NCBI RefSeq assembly: GCF_022346885.1
Contig: NZ_JAKRNK010000002.1
Location: forward strand, 744,001 to 808,000
DNA from: Paenibacillus sp. ACRRX
Lineage (GTDB): Bacteria; Bacillota; Bacilli; Paenibacillales; Paenibacillaceae
Length of the DNA stretch: 64,000 nt
Reading direction: 5' to 3'
The notes under the pieces: model-generated
Seen by the model: the letters and a program-made list of their open reading frames with translations, nothing else
Databases searched by the model: none
What the model was told of the DNA's origin: nothing
In this document: positions 36,098-44,155 of the stretch, one piece after another
How the letters are laid out: every line of letters begins with the position of its first letter
Numbering within the stretch: position 1 is the stretch's first letter
Position numbers and translations under genes: made by a program

Positions 36098-38494
36098 ATG
36101 AAAAACAAAAGAATACTTTCCCTTGTTCTATCGCTTGCTATGGCGCTCAGCCTAATGCCCTCAGCAGTCGGGGCATACGAAAAGTCTGAGATGAGCGGAC
36201 CGTCTGAGAGACTACTCCATCTGAGGACAGGAAGTGTCAATCTACAGGAGGGAACATGGAACGACGATCTCCTGGAGGAGAGTGGCAGCACGGAGCATAA
36301 ATTGTACGTCGTTCAATTCAGGGATGTCATAACCGAGTCATCCAAGCAGCTGCTGCTTCAGACTGGGGCGGAAATTGGCGACTATCTTCCTGATTATGCT
36401 TATCTCGTACGTATGAATCCACAACAAGCCGGCATCCTCGCCGCAAACGAACTCATTTACAACGTCACTCCATTTCAAGCCCAATGGAAGGACGGCACCA
36501 CCCTATCTTCAACACACAGCCAATCTAACAATTACGTCATCTCCATATTCAAAGGAAGCGAATCACAAGTAGCCGGTTCGTTGCAGCAGCAAGCAATTAC
36601 AATTACCGATGTACAGCAAGGCTTCATCGAAGCCGTACTGCGTGATGAACAAATTCCTCTAGTACTCCAGCACTCAGATGTAACCTTCGTTGAGCAAAAG
36701 CCACAATACGGAATATCCAATGACTTTATTACTAATCAAATAAACGCCTCTACACCAACCGGTGTGTGGAGCAAAGGTTGGACAGGCAGTGGCCAAGTGG
36801 TTAGTGTGGCTGACAGCGGCCTGGATTCAGGAAGCTTAAGCACGCTGCACAAGGATTTTGAAGGACAGCTTCATGCCACGCCAGCCCCGAACCCATCAAC
36901 TGGTACCTGGTCTGACGCGAACGGCCATGGTACCCACGTAGCCGGTACCGTGCTTGGCAGCGGAGCCATGTCTAACGGTAAGTACAAAGGTGTTGCCTAC
37001 GGCGCCAAACTACTTTTCCAGGCGATAGGCTGCGGTGGAGATTCCATTTGCCCTGGCGATGTGCGCGACTTGTTCGGTACAGCGAAGCAGCAGGGAGCAG
37101 CCATCCATACCAACTCCTGGGGAGCCCGCTTGAATTACTCCTATAACGCCAATTCTTCGCGTGTTGACGAATTTACGTTCAACAACAAGGACTTCACGGT
37201 TCTGTTCGCAGCTGGAAATGACGGCAGCTCGAACAATACCATCTCAACTCCCGGCAATGCCAAAAACACGATCACGGTTGGTAACCTACAAAAATCGAAC
37301 CCGAATCAAATCGCCTCAACTTCCAGCAGAGGGTATGCCATTGATGGCCGGATTAAGCCGGATCTTGTTGTAACCGGTTCCAATATCATATCGGCACGAT
37401 CATCTGCTTCAACCAGAACGCCTAACCCGAACAATTATTACACCAGCTTATCAGGCACTTCCATGGCCACTCCAGCCGTTGCTGGTTCAGCTGCAATTGT
37501 TCGCCAATTTTATATCCAAAATAAACAGGTAACACCATCGTCGGCACTCATCAAGGCTACACTTATTAACGGAGCAGAAGATGTAGGTTATGGCTGGATG
37601 AGTAGAGAGACAGGCTGGGGCCGTGTGAATTTGGTTAACTCACTTACCCCAACCGATGGAAGACAAAGCGGCTTTATTGACAACCAAGCTGGATTAAATA
37701 CAAATGGTTCCATATCGTACCGCGTGAAATCTACAGCAGGCAAGCCATTAAAAATCTCTCTCGTTTGGAGCGATTACCAAGGAGCAGTCCAAGCAGGCAA
37801 GCAATTGGTAAACGATCTTGATCTTGAGGTAAAAGCTCCAAATAATGAAATATTAAAAGGCAACTGTTTTGTACAGAACACAGCAAGCTCTACATGCGCC
37901 AGTTCTGACCACGTCAACAACGTTGAAAACGTCTATCTGAACACACCGTCAACTGGCGACTACATTGTGACCATTAAAGGCTACAACGTACCACAAGGCG
38001 CGCAACCGTTCGCATTAGTGGTGTCAGGTAATAATGCCGATATCGTTCCCGGTGATACAGAGCCTGTGGTACTGAAAGCACCTGAGCAGTTAACGGTGAC
38101 CGGTGTCACTTATGATACGGCCAGCCTGACATGGATCGATCCTAACGGTACTGCGCTCGGCCTCCAATACGAAGTATTTAATCAAGGGAACCTTATCGCC
38201 ACTACTGCGGTGAAAAATTATACGGTAACCGGGCTTACTTCGGGGCAAACCTACACATTTACAGTCAGGGCTAAAAATGCCGAGGGCAAAGTGTCGCCGC
38301 ATAGCTCACCTGTAACAACGAAGCTGCCCGACAAAGATACGGGAACCACTCCATGGCGGGCAGGCACTGCTTACAAAGCTGGCGATCTTGTCTCATATGG
38401 TGGATTCGCATATAAATGTATACAGCCACATACCTCATTGACGGGCTGGGAGCCGTCTATCGTACCAGCATTATGGTCCCGTGTGCAGTCATAA
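36098..38494 (+). CDS. secreted subtilisin-like (S8) protease with FN3 and CBM5/12 domains
   Basis: Signal peptide 1-26 (ending VGA), a long prodomain to about 205, then an S8 domain with the triad Asp239 (VADSGLDSG), His277 (NGHGTHVAGT) and Ser455 (SGTSMATPA), plus oxyanion Asn339 (NSWGA). A jelly-roll/P-like domain (about 520-690, LVWSDYQGAVQAG) is followed by FN3 (about 695-748) and CBM5/12 (about 755-798, AWRAGTAYKAGDLVSYGG-like core with W). The chitin-binding module matches the chitinases at 4083-7488. ATG at 36098 lies 12 bases from GGAGG; a better-placed ATG at 36091 opens a 32-codon frame that is out of register. Confidence 0.92.
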   Translation: MKNKRILSLVLSLAMALSLMPSAVGAYEKSEMSGPSERLLHLRTGSVNLQEGTWNDDLLEESGSTEHKLYVVQFRDVITESSKQLLLQTGAEIGDYLPDYAYLVRMNPQQAGILAANELIYNVTPFQAQWKDGTTLSSTHSQSNNYVISIFKGSESQVAGSLQQQAITITDVQQGFIEAVLRDEQIPLVLQHSDVTFVEQKPQYGISNDFITNQINASTPTGVWSKGWTGSGQVVSVADSGLDSGSLSTLHKDFEGQLHATPAPNPSTGTWSDANGHGTHVAGTVLGSGAMSNGKYKGVAYGAKLLFQAIGCGGDSICPGDVRDLFGTAKQQGAAIHTNSWGARLNYSYNANSSRVDEFTFNNKDFTVLFAAGNDGSSNNTISTPGNAKNTITVGNLQKSNPNQIASTSSRGYAIDGRIKPDLVVTGSNIISARSSASTRTPNPNNYYTSLSGTSMATPAVAGSAAIVRQFYIQNKQVTPSSALIKATLINGAEDVGYGWMSRETGWGRVNLVNSLTPTDGRQSGFIDNQAGLNTNGSISYRVKSTAGKPLKISLVWSDYQGAVQAGKQLVNDLDLEVKAPNNEILKGNCFVQNTASSTCASSDHVNNVENVYLNTPSTGDYIVTIKGYNVPQGAQPFALVVSGNNADIVPGDTEPVVLKAPEQLTVTGVTYDTASLTWIDPNGTALGLQYEVFNQGNLIATTAVKNYTVTGLTSGQTYTFTVRAKNAEGKVSPHSSPVTTKLPDKDTGTTPWRAGTAYKAGDLVSYGGFAYKCIQPHTSLTGWEPSIVPALWSRVQS

Positions 38495-38501
38495 TTTATA
38501 A

Positions 38502-38899
38502 TCATAAGGATAAAAATAGAGGAGCAGCAGGGTAAAGCAGCCCCTTACAAAGCTCTTCGTGAGCAATCAAATAGGATCTTGCTAAGCGGCTCAAGTTCTG
38601 TGGACTTTGGGCCGCTTTGTTAAGTTTAATCGTATCCCCTACTGCCATGATCAGCGGATCAGCATCTGGCGAAAACATCACTACTGCTTTTGCCGCTCTA
38701 TCCCTAATGAGTTCCGTATATTTCTCCATCTGAATGTGTGCACACTTCTAACTGCTGCCAATAACTTTAAAGGGACAACTAGGACTGGAAGTCCAGTTGA
38801 TACCTCTTGTATCGGATAACGATCATCCATCCAATCTTGGTCTATATGTAGGACTTCGGCCATAATGGCTGCATCTATATTTCCCTTGTGAAAATACAT
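38502..38899 (-). pseudogene. remnant of a PhzF-family isomerase gene
   Basis: Two minus-strand frames hold successive pieces of a PhzF-like protein. 38681-38899 has IDAAIMAEVLHIDQDWMDDR followed by PIQEVSTGLPVLVVPLK, a PhzF hallmark. 38502-38729 continues in another frame with KYTELIRDRAAKAVVMFSPD. The N-terminal catalytic third and the C-terminal half (ATGSAN region) are missing, so it is decayed. Identification rests on the middle block. Confidence 0.6.
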
Positions 38900-38937
38900 C
38901 TACAATAGATAACTTATATTCTCCATCTCCTGTTCCC

Positions 38938-39285
38938 CTATTCCTCGTCATCCGCACTTATATAATCTGTGTGCGCTCTTCCCCAAACACACATGCTATC
39001 CAGCACAGATCTAAAAGATTGACCATGTTCTGATACGCTATATTCCACTCGCGGCGGTATTTCTTGGTAGACCACACGTTCGATCAGTTGGTCATGTTCC
39101 AGCTCACGCAGCTGCTTGGTTAATGTTCCTTGTGAAACTTCCGGTATCATCCGTTTAAGCTCGCCAAAACGTTTGGTACCATCCGTCAGCAAAATAAATA
39201 AAATCAATGGCTTCCATTTGCCACCGACGATGTCAAGTGTTGTGAGTACGCCTGTTAATCGCGGCTCCTGATTATTCCTGTTCAT
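38938..39285 (-). CDS. HxlR-family winged-helix regulator
   Basis: About 115 residues. Core [40 protein letters not shown] and [19 protein letters not shown] are diagnostic of HxlR/YodB/HypR-type dimeric regulators, many of which sense electrophiles or disulfide stress. One Cys remains near the C-terminus ([10 protein letters not shown]). The ATG at 39285 has GAGGTG upstream. Divergent from the SDR gene across an intergenic region rich in palindromes, so it probably controls both. Confidence 0.9.
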   Translation of the reverse strand: MNRNNQEPRLTGVLTTLDIVGGKWKPLILFILLTDGTKRFGELKRMIPEVSQGTLTKQLRELEHDQLIERVVYQEIPPRVEYSVSEHGQSFRSVLDSMCVWGRAHTDYISADDEE

Positions 39286-39383
39286 CAGATTCACCTCTTT
39301 GTCCATCATACAAAATGATTTTTCATCTTGCACCACTATTGTGAATCCTTCTGTCAGCTCGCAAGCCCATGATATGCACTATG

Positions 39384-39423
39384 GTACGAATGTTCGTACT
39401 AAGTACGAACCAAGTGCGTACTT
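39384..39423. promoter_or_regulatory. nested palindromes, candidate HxlR operator
   Basis: Three overlapping dyads on one 40-bp stretch: GTACGAATGTTCGTAC (39384-39399), TTCGTACTAAGTACGAA (39393-39409, perfect) and AAGTACG-N9-CGTACTT (39401-39423). It lies 99 bases from the regulator start and 95 from the SDR start. Confidence 0.7.
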
Positions 39424-39517
39424 TGCAACGCTCCCGTTGTACCCAATAATAAGAAGAGCACAGCTCTAACAAGTCTATAACTGGCAGTGCTTAATTATGG
39501 AGAGGGAGAGAGTACAG

Positions 39518-40246
39518 ATGCCCGTCATTTCGCTAAACAATCAACGTGTGGTCATAATTGGAGGCAGCTCAGGTATAGGTCTGGCTACTGCCCAGCAAGC
39601 CATCGAACAAGGAGCACATGTCATTATTGCAGGTCGCTCGCAGACTAAGCTTGATATCGCCCTTCAGTATCTAAACAATGATTCTGTAGAAACCTTCCCT
39701 TTAGATAATCAAAATGAAGCGGAGCTGCAGCCTTTTTTTGAGCAGGTTGGCAAATTTGATCACTTATTTACACCTGGTGCCTCTTATGTAAGAGGTCCGC
39801 TCTCCTCTAGTACAGAGGTAGCACACAGCTGCTTTGACGCCAAGTTCTGGCCACAATACAATGCAGCAAAATATGCGGCTCCATATCTTAATCCGCATGG
39901 TTCGATCGTGCTGATGTCTGGCGCTTTTGGTCAACGACCGCTGGCTGACGGTGCTTCATATGCCGCCTGTAACGGAGCCATCGAAAGCTTGGGCAAAGCG
40001 TTAGCAGTTGAACTAGCTCCTGTTCGGGTAAATGTCATTTCCCCTGGCACCATCTATACAGCATTTAATTGGGAAGACGCGGCGCAGGAAGTAAGAGATC
40101 AAGCTTACGATGCCTACACCAGTATGAATCTGTTGGGGAGAGTGGGGCAGGCTGCTGAAGCCGCACATACCGTTATTTATTTGATGACAAATGGCTACAC
40201 AACAGGCAGTACCCTGTTCCCAGACGGGGGTTACATTTTACGCTAA
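39518..40246 (+). CDS. SDR-family oxidoreductase with an altered catalytic site
   Basis: Rossmann-fold protein of 242 residues with cofactor loop IIGGSSGIGLATAQQ, Arg40 (NADP preference possible), Ser134 and Tyr148. The usual YxxxK reads YAACN: Asn152 stands where the catalytic Lys belongs (codon AAC). LAVELAPVRVNVISPG is the conserved post-site block. ATG at 39518 follows GGGAGAG; the frame from 39497 lacks a site. It may be impaired or use another proton relay. Divergent from HxlR. Confidence 0.88.
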   Translation: MPVISLNNQRVVIIGGSSGIGLATAQQAIEQGAHVIIAGRSQTKLDIALQYLNNDSVETFPLDNQNEAELQPFFEQVGKFDHLFTPGASYVRGPLSSSTEVAHSCFDAKFWPQYNAAKYAAPYLNPHGSIVLMSGAFGQRPLADGASYAACNGAIESLGKALAVELAPVRVNVISPGTIYTAFNWEDAAQEVRDQAYDAYTSMNLLGRVGQAAEAAHTVIYLMTNGYTTGSTLFPDGGYILR

Positions 40247-40277
40247 TTAACATATAAGACGATATCGTTTTGATTCC

Positions 40278-40310
40278 AAGGCCGTAGGACTAGTTCCGAG
40301 GGCCTTTTTT
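40278..40310 (+). terminator. Rho-independent terminator after the SDR gene
   Basis: AAGGCC pairs with GGCCTT, with an inner GGACTAGTTCC dyad, then TTTTTT. 32 bases past the stop. Confidence 0.85.
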
Positions 40311-40543
40311 CATGACGTGCAGTATCGGGTCAAATCACATTTCATCACCTGGTAAGAACAGCAACAAGTAGGAGATCAAAAGCTATAGATCATACATTAA
40401 GACGCGGACAGTATGTGGGTTTCCGTTTTTTAATTAGAGGTAAAATGACCAAATAGACCCCATCGAAAGAGCTGCAACATGTCTCTTCATGGTGCACCTA
40501 AGTCGATTGGAAGCCTATAAACAGATCCATCTAAACATGTTGT

Positions 40544-41488
40544 TTATACGGGAATATATCGATTTACAAAATTTTTCACTTTCTCCACGTATCCATCGTA
40601 ATCCACTAGGATCGAGGCACCATGAGCTGCCTTAGGAACGATCCATAACTCCTTGTCGCTCTTGCATCGCGCATGCAGTGGATATACCATCTGAGTCGGA
40701 ACAAACGTATCTTCTTCCCCATGTATAAACAGAATTGGCGTCTTGGCACGCTCTACCTGCTTCAGTGCAGTTGCCTCCTTAAAAGAATAGCCTGCGCGAA
40801 GTCTGCACACCAGACTGGTTGTGGATAATAGCGGAAAGCTGGGTAACCTAAACATCTGTTTGAGCTGGTAAGTCAATTGGTCATACACAGAAGTGTACGC
40901 ACAATCAGCCACGATCACTTTGACTTGTTCCGGAAGATCCTCCCCGCTAGTCATCAATACGGTCGCCCCTCCCATAGATACCCCATGCAAAACAAGTTCT
41001 ACCTCATTGCCGAACCGTGTGATTAGATACTCAATCCATTTTAAATAATCTTTGCGATCATGCCAACCAAATCCGATGTAATGGCCTTCACTAAGACCAT
41101 GTCCCCGATTGTCCGGCATAAGCACGTTATATCCTAACGAGTCATAATAAATACTTGCGTAAGATACCATGTCGCGTCCTTGACCGGAATAACCATGCAC
41201 TAATATGGCTAACTTATTCGTCGGCTGCTTCGCTGCCATATAGTAGCCATGCAGCTTCAACCCGTCATACGATTGAATCTCTACATCTTCATAACTTTGA
41301 CGGCTCAACCATTGCTGGTTCTCTTCTGCGTGACGTTTCCATTCCTTGGCTATTTCCGTATCCGGGTCGCCTGACAGAAACGACTTGCTCGATCGTTTGA
41401 CCGCCAATTTGTAAAAATATAAGCTCGCCGCCACAATTCCCATTCCTATCACAAGTGCAATTATTGTTACTCCCACTACAATATTCAT
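40544..41488 (-). CDS. membrane-anchored alpha/beta hydrolase (YqkD-like)
   Basis: N-terminal membrane helix (about 5-28), then an alpha/beta hydrolase: LVHGYSGQGRD oxyanion region, nucleophile in HGVSMGGATVLM, acid in HGEEDTFVP, base in KAAHGAS. 314 residues. Similar to uncharacterised B. subtilis YqkD and BEM46-type hydrolases. The terminal helix suggests the inner face of the membrane or secretion. No operon partner. Confidence 0.85.
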   Translation of the reverse strand: MNIVVGVTIIALVIGMGIVAASLYFYKLAVKRSSKSFLSGDPDTEIAKEWKRHAEENQQWLSRQSYEDVEIQSYDGLKLHGYYMAAKQPTNKLAILVHGYSGQGRDMVSYASIYYDSLGYNVLMPDNRGHGLSEGHYIGFGWHDRKDYLKWIEYLITRFGNEVELVLHGVSMGGATVLMTSGEDLPEQVKVIVADCAYTSVYDQLTYQLKQMFRLPSFPLLSTTSLVCRLRAGYSFKEATALKQVERAKTPILFIHGEEDTFVPTQMVYPLHARCKSDKELWIVPKAAHGASILVDYDGYVEKVKNFVNRYIPV

Positions 41489-41647
41489 TTCTGCCTGTTC
41501 ACCTCGGAATTCAGTTTAATATATGTCATATTATACACATTGTTACCGAACAAATCATCTTTGCCCTCGATTCTGCACTTGTGAACCTATCCATGGGCTA
41601 ACGCATACGATACATTATCCCTATTTACAATATCGGAGGTTATTCAT

Positions 41648-42073
41648 ATGTCATCTAATGCTAGCGAATCTGCAGTGGTGTATCAAGCCACACCAAATAC
41701 GGTTACCAATCTGAAAGGCGTCCGCGAGCGGGCGCAGCAAGCCGTTAGCCCTTATATTAACTCCCCTGTCAAAATCACAACCATTGACGGTCAAATTTAT
41801 GAAGGAGTCATTGTCAAAGTCGAGGGCAGCATCCTTCATTTAAGCATTGCAGGCCAGCCGCAGCCTCAACCGCAACAGCCTATGCCTTATTCATATGATA
41901 TGACTTACATGCATCAGACTCCTATGCAGTCCATGCCCGGCCAGTCCTGCGGCTGCCACTCCTACGGTCACAGCCCTAGCCCTTACGATTTTTACCGTGC
42001 CTTCAATCCTTACTACAACAACGTCATCTTACCTTTAGTGTTATTTGAGCTTCTTGTCATTGCACTGATGTAA
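41648..42073 (+). CDS. small-barrel (Sm-like) protein with Pro/Gln/Tyr linker and C-terminal hydrophobic helix
   Basis: 141 residues. Residues about 38-75 (SPVKITTIDGQIYEGVIVKV) have the strand pattern of an LSm/small beta-barrel domain. A low-complexity linker follows (QPQPQPQQP, then Met/Tyr/His-rich with CGCHSYGHSPSPYDFYRAF), then a hydrophobic C-terminus (VILPLVLFELLVIALM). The linker resembles spore-coat or spore-surface proteins. GGAGG is 8 bases before the ATG. Function not known. Confidence 0.7.
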   Translation: MSSNASESAVVYQATPNTVTNLKGVRERAQQAVSPYINSPVKITTIDGQIYEGVIVKVEGSILHLSIAGQPQPQPQQPMPYSYDMTYMHQTPMQSMPGQSCGCHSYGHSPSPYDFYRAFNPYYNNVILPLVLFELLVIALM

Positions 42074-42112
42074 CAAGGGAGCATACATTCATATCTACGC
42101 GGCTGACGCCAG

Positions 42113-42150
42113 AGAAGCAGCTTTCTTGCACGCAGCTGCTTCTTATTTTG
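42113..42150 (+). terminator. terminator after the Sm-like gene
   Basis: AGAAGCAGCT and AGCTGCTTCT arms, then TATTTTG. It overlaps the end of the convergent DUF3221 gene. Confidence 0.7.
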
Positions 42151-42535
42151 ATCCGTTTATAATCTCCAATCTGATCGCCTTGGCCGTACCTGGATAAGCT
42201 ATCTCATCGCGTTCGGAAATCCATAAATGAACCTTGTCGCCTGGACTGAATGATTGTGGAATGGAGCGGATATCTACCCAAAGTGCATTCGGCTTGACCA
42301 ACTGTATAAGCTGCTGCACCGATTTGTCCTCCAAGTCCTGTGCTCTGATGTTACCCCAAACAAACAGCACCTGCTCCTCTTTTACCTGATGTGTCACAAT
42401 ATATCCGTTGAATTGGCTTGGCTTGTCGTCAACGGACACCGCCCTTGATTCGGGCCACAGACAGCCTGCTGTGCTTATTGTTATTAAACTTATAAATAAG
42501 CTTATTCGCAGCATGCACTTTAATCCAAAACTCAT
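42143..42535 (-). CDS. DUF3221 lipoprotein (YobA-like)
   Basis: 130 residues from the ATG at 42535, with AAGGGGG 8 bases upstream. Signal peptide with lipobox ISTAGC (Cys at about residue 25), so it is probably anchored to the outer face of the membrane. The body (GYIVTHQVKEEQVLFVWGNI, ALWVDIRS, FSPGDKVHLWISERDEIAYP) fits DUF3221, a small OB-like domain of unknown function. The frame is open further upstream but lacks support. Confidence 0.72.
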   Translation of the reverse strand: MSFGLKCMLRISLFISLITISTAGCLWPESRAVSVDDKPSQFNGYIVTHQVKEEQVLFVWGNIRAQDLEDKSVQQLIQLVKPNALWVDIRSIPQSFSPGDKVHLWISERDEIAYPGTAKAIRLEIINGSK

Positions 42536-42737
42536 CGTGCCAGCCCCCTTAGCTTCCATGTTCAACCTATCTTTCTTCGACACTTCGAACATTAGGAATG
42601 GGAATAAGTTCAATGTCTCGTTCAGTTTGCCCGCAATTCTCACAACAGATTCGTGACTGATCATTTATGTACGCTTATGGTTGTTTAATTCTGATTTAAG
42701 CTTTTATAATCGAGACTCTACACTGCATTCCTAAAAT

Positions 42738-42774
42738 AAAAAAAGACCTGCCAACTCCAATGGAGCAACAGGTC
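42738..42774 (-). terminator. Rho-independent terminator after the MFS gene
   Basis: GACCTG/CAGGTC outer stem with an inner CTCCA/TGGAG stem, then TTTTTTT on the minus strand. Confidence 0.87.
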
Positions 42775-42808
42775 ACAGGTCTTCGTATATGCAATTGATT
42801 GACGCCGA

Positions 42809-44017
42809 TTATGAAACGGAGCTAGAAGCCTCCAGCTTATATGCGGATAACCGTTTAGCCTGAAATAGACCATACAGCACTATAGTAATGGATAAAGCGC
42901 CAAAGATCAGCACCATGTATTTTAATCCGATCGTATCCAGGAAAAATCCGGATGACAGCAGTACAACTTGGAATAATAATCGTTCTAACATACCGCGCAG
43001 CGAAAAGAATCTACCATGATACTCCTTGGGAATTCCCGTTTGAAAATAAGTTGCGACGAGCGGGAAGAAACAACCCAGAGCAAATCCTAACAGACCAAAC
43101 GACACGATCGAGATGATTGGAACGTCCGCAAAAAATAACAGGAATTGTGAAATGGCAATAACGACCGATAATCCAAACAGCTTTTTTAATGTGCTGCCTT
43201 TACCCATTATACGTTTGACAAACAATGCGGCGATAAAGAAGCAAATCCCCTCTGCTGCGTACAATAAACCTTTAATCTGCACGCTGTTCTGCAGTTCACT
43301 GATATTAATAACCATCAAATTAAACGATCCAAGAAACAAGATCGGCAGCAATGAAATACCCAGCATCATCATCGCGACAGGCATTGTTTTTAATACTGGT
43401 ATCATCTCTTTAAACGCACCTTTGCTGTTACTCTTGCCCTGCTTGTCAGTCGATATCTCCTCATCTACTTTCAGGAAGCAGGTAGAAACAAGCAGCAACG
43501 CATACGCGATAAAGGAGCATAAATACAACGTGTACAAGCTCATGACAAGCAGCAGTGCACCCGCAAGAGCCGTTCCCAAAATTCTTGCAATTGTTGATGC
43601 ATTCATAAATACACCATTCAGTGTCATCAGATCCTTCTCTGCCACGATCTGCGGGATGAGCGCCTGCAAAGCCGGGAACATAAATGCCATCGACAATTGC
43701 AACGCTACCCCGAACACCACCATCCATGTCACAGAGTCAAAGGCCAACGCCAGAAACATAAAGCATACACTGATCAGCCGGCCTACACCTGATATAATCA
43801 ATACTTTCTTCTTTCGATTTGAATCAACAACTCTCCCAGCTAAAGGACCTACAATAATTCCCGCTAGCAAACCTGTAAATAAAATAAGTGACTTCATAAA
43901 GTCAGATGGAACATGCTGCTGCATAAATTCGAGATTCGCAATAATGGAGGTCCACATGCCTAGCCCCGCAATAAATTCACCTGCCAACACGATCCATACG
44001 TTTCGATTTCTCCACAT
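42809..44017 (-). CDS. MFS transporter, macrolide-efflux-like
   Basis: 402 residues with about 12 hydrophobic helices. Motif A-like VGPLAGRVVDSNRKKKVLI after helix 2 and FPALQALIPQIVAEKDLMTLN are typical of the MefA/enterobactin-exporter-like MFS group. The ATG at 44017 has GGAG 8 bases upstream. Substrate unknown. The propeller gene lies 138 bases upstream on the same strand but is probably a separate unit. Confidence 0.87.
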   Translation of the reverse strand: MWRNRNVWIVLAGEFIAGLGMWTSIIANLEFMQQHVPSDFMKSLILFTGLLAGIIVGPLAGRVVDSNRKKKVLIISGVGRLISVCFMFLALAFDSVTWMVVFGVALQLSMAFMFPALQALIPQIVAEKDLMTLNGVFMNASTIARILGTALAGALLLVMSLYTLYLCSFIAYALLLVSTCFLKVDEEISTDKQGKSNSKGAFKEMIPVLKTMPVAMMMLGISLLPILFLGSFNLMVINISELQNSVQIKGLLYAAEGICFFIAALFVKRIMGKGSTLKKLFGLSVVIAISQFLLFFADVPIISIVSFGLLGFALGCFFPLVATYFQTGIPKEYHGRFFSLRGMLERLLFQVVLLSSGFFLDTIGLKYMVLIFGALSITIVLYGLFQAKRLSAYKLEASSSVS

Positions 44018-44155
44018 CTACGATTCTCCGTCTCTTATAAGAAATATATACTCCAAATGTACATATTATCATATCAGTTGGTAGAAACAATTACCAACTC
44101 ATTCTTATTTACAGACAGAAAATATGAGACAGCGTTAACCGTCCGTAGGAAGTTC

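Noticed and set aside
43113-44084. 323-codon plus-strand frame opposite the MFS gene
   Set aside because: Mirror of a transmembrane coding sequence; the minus-strand product has clear MFS features.
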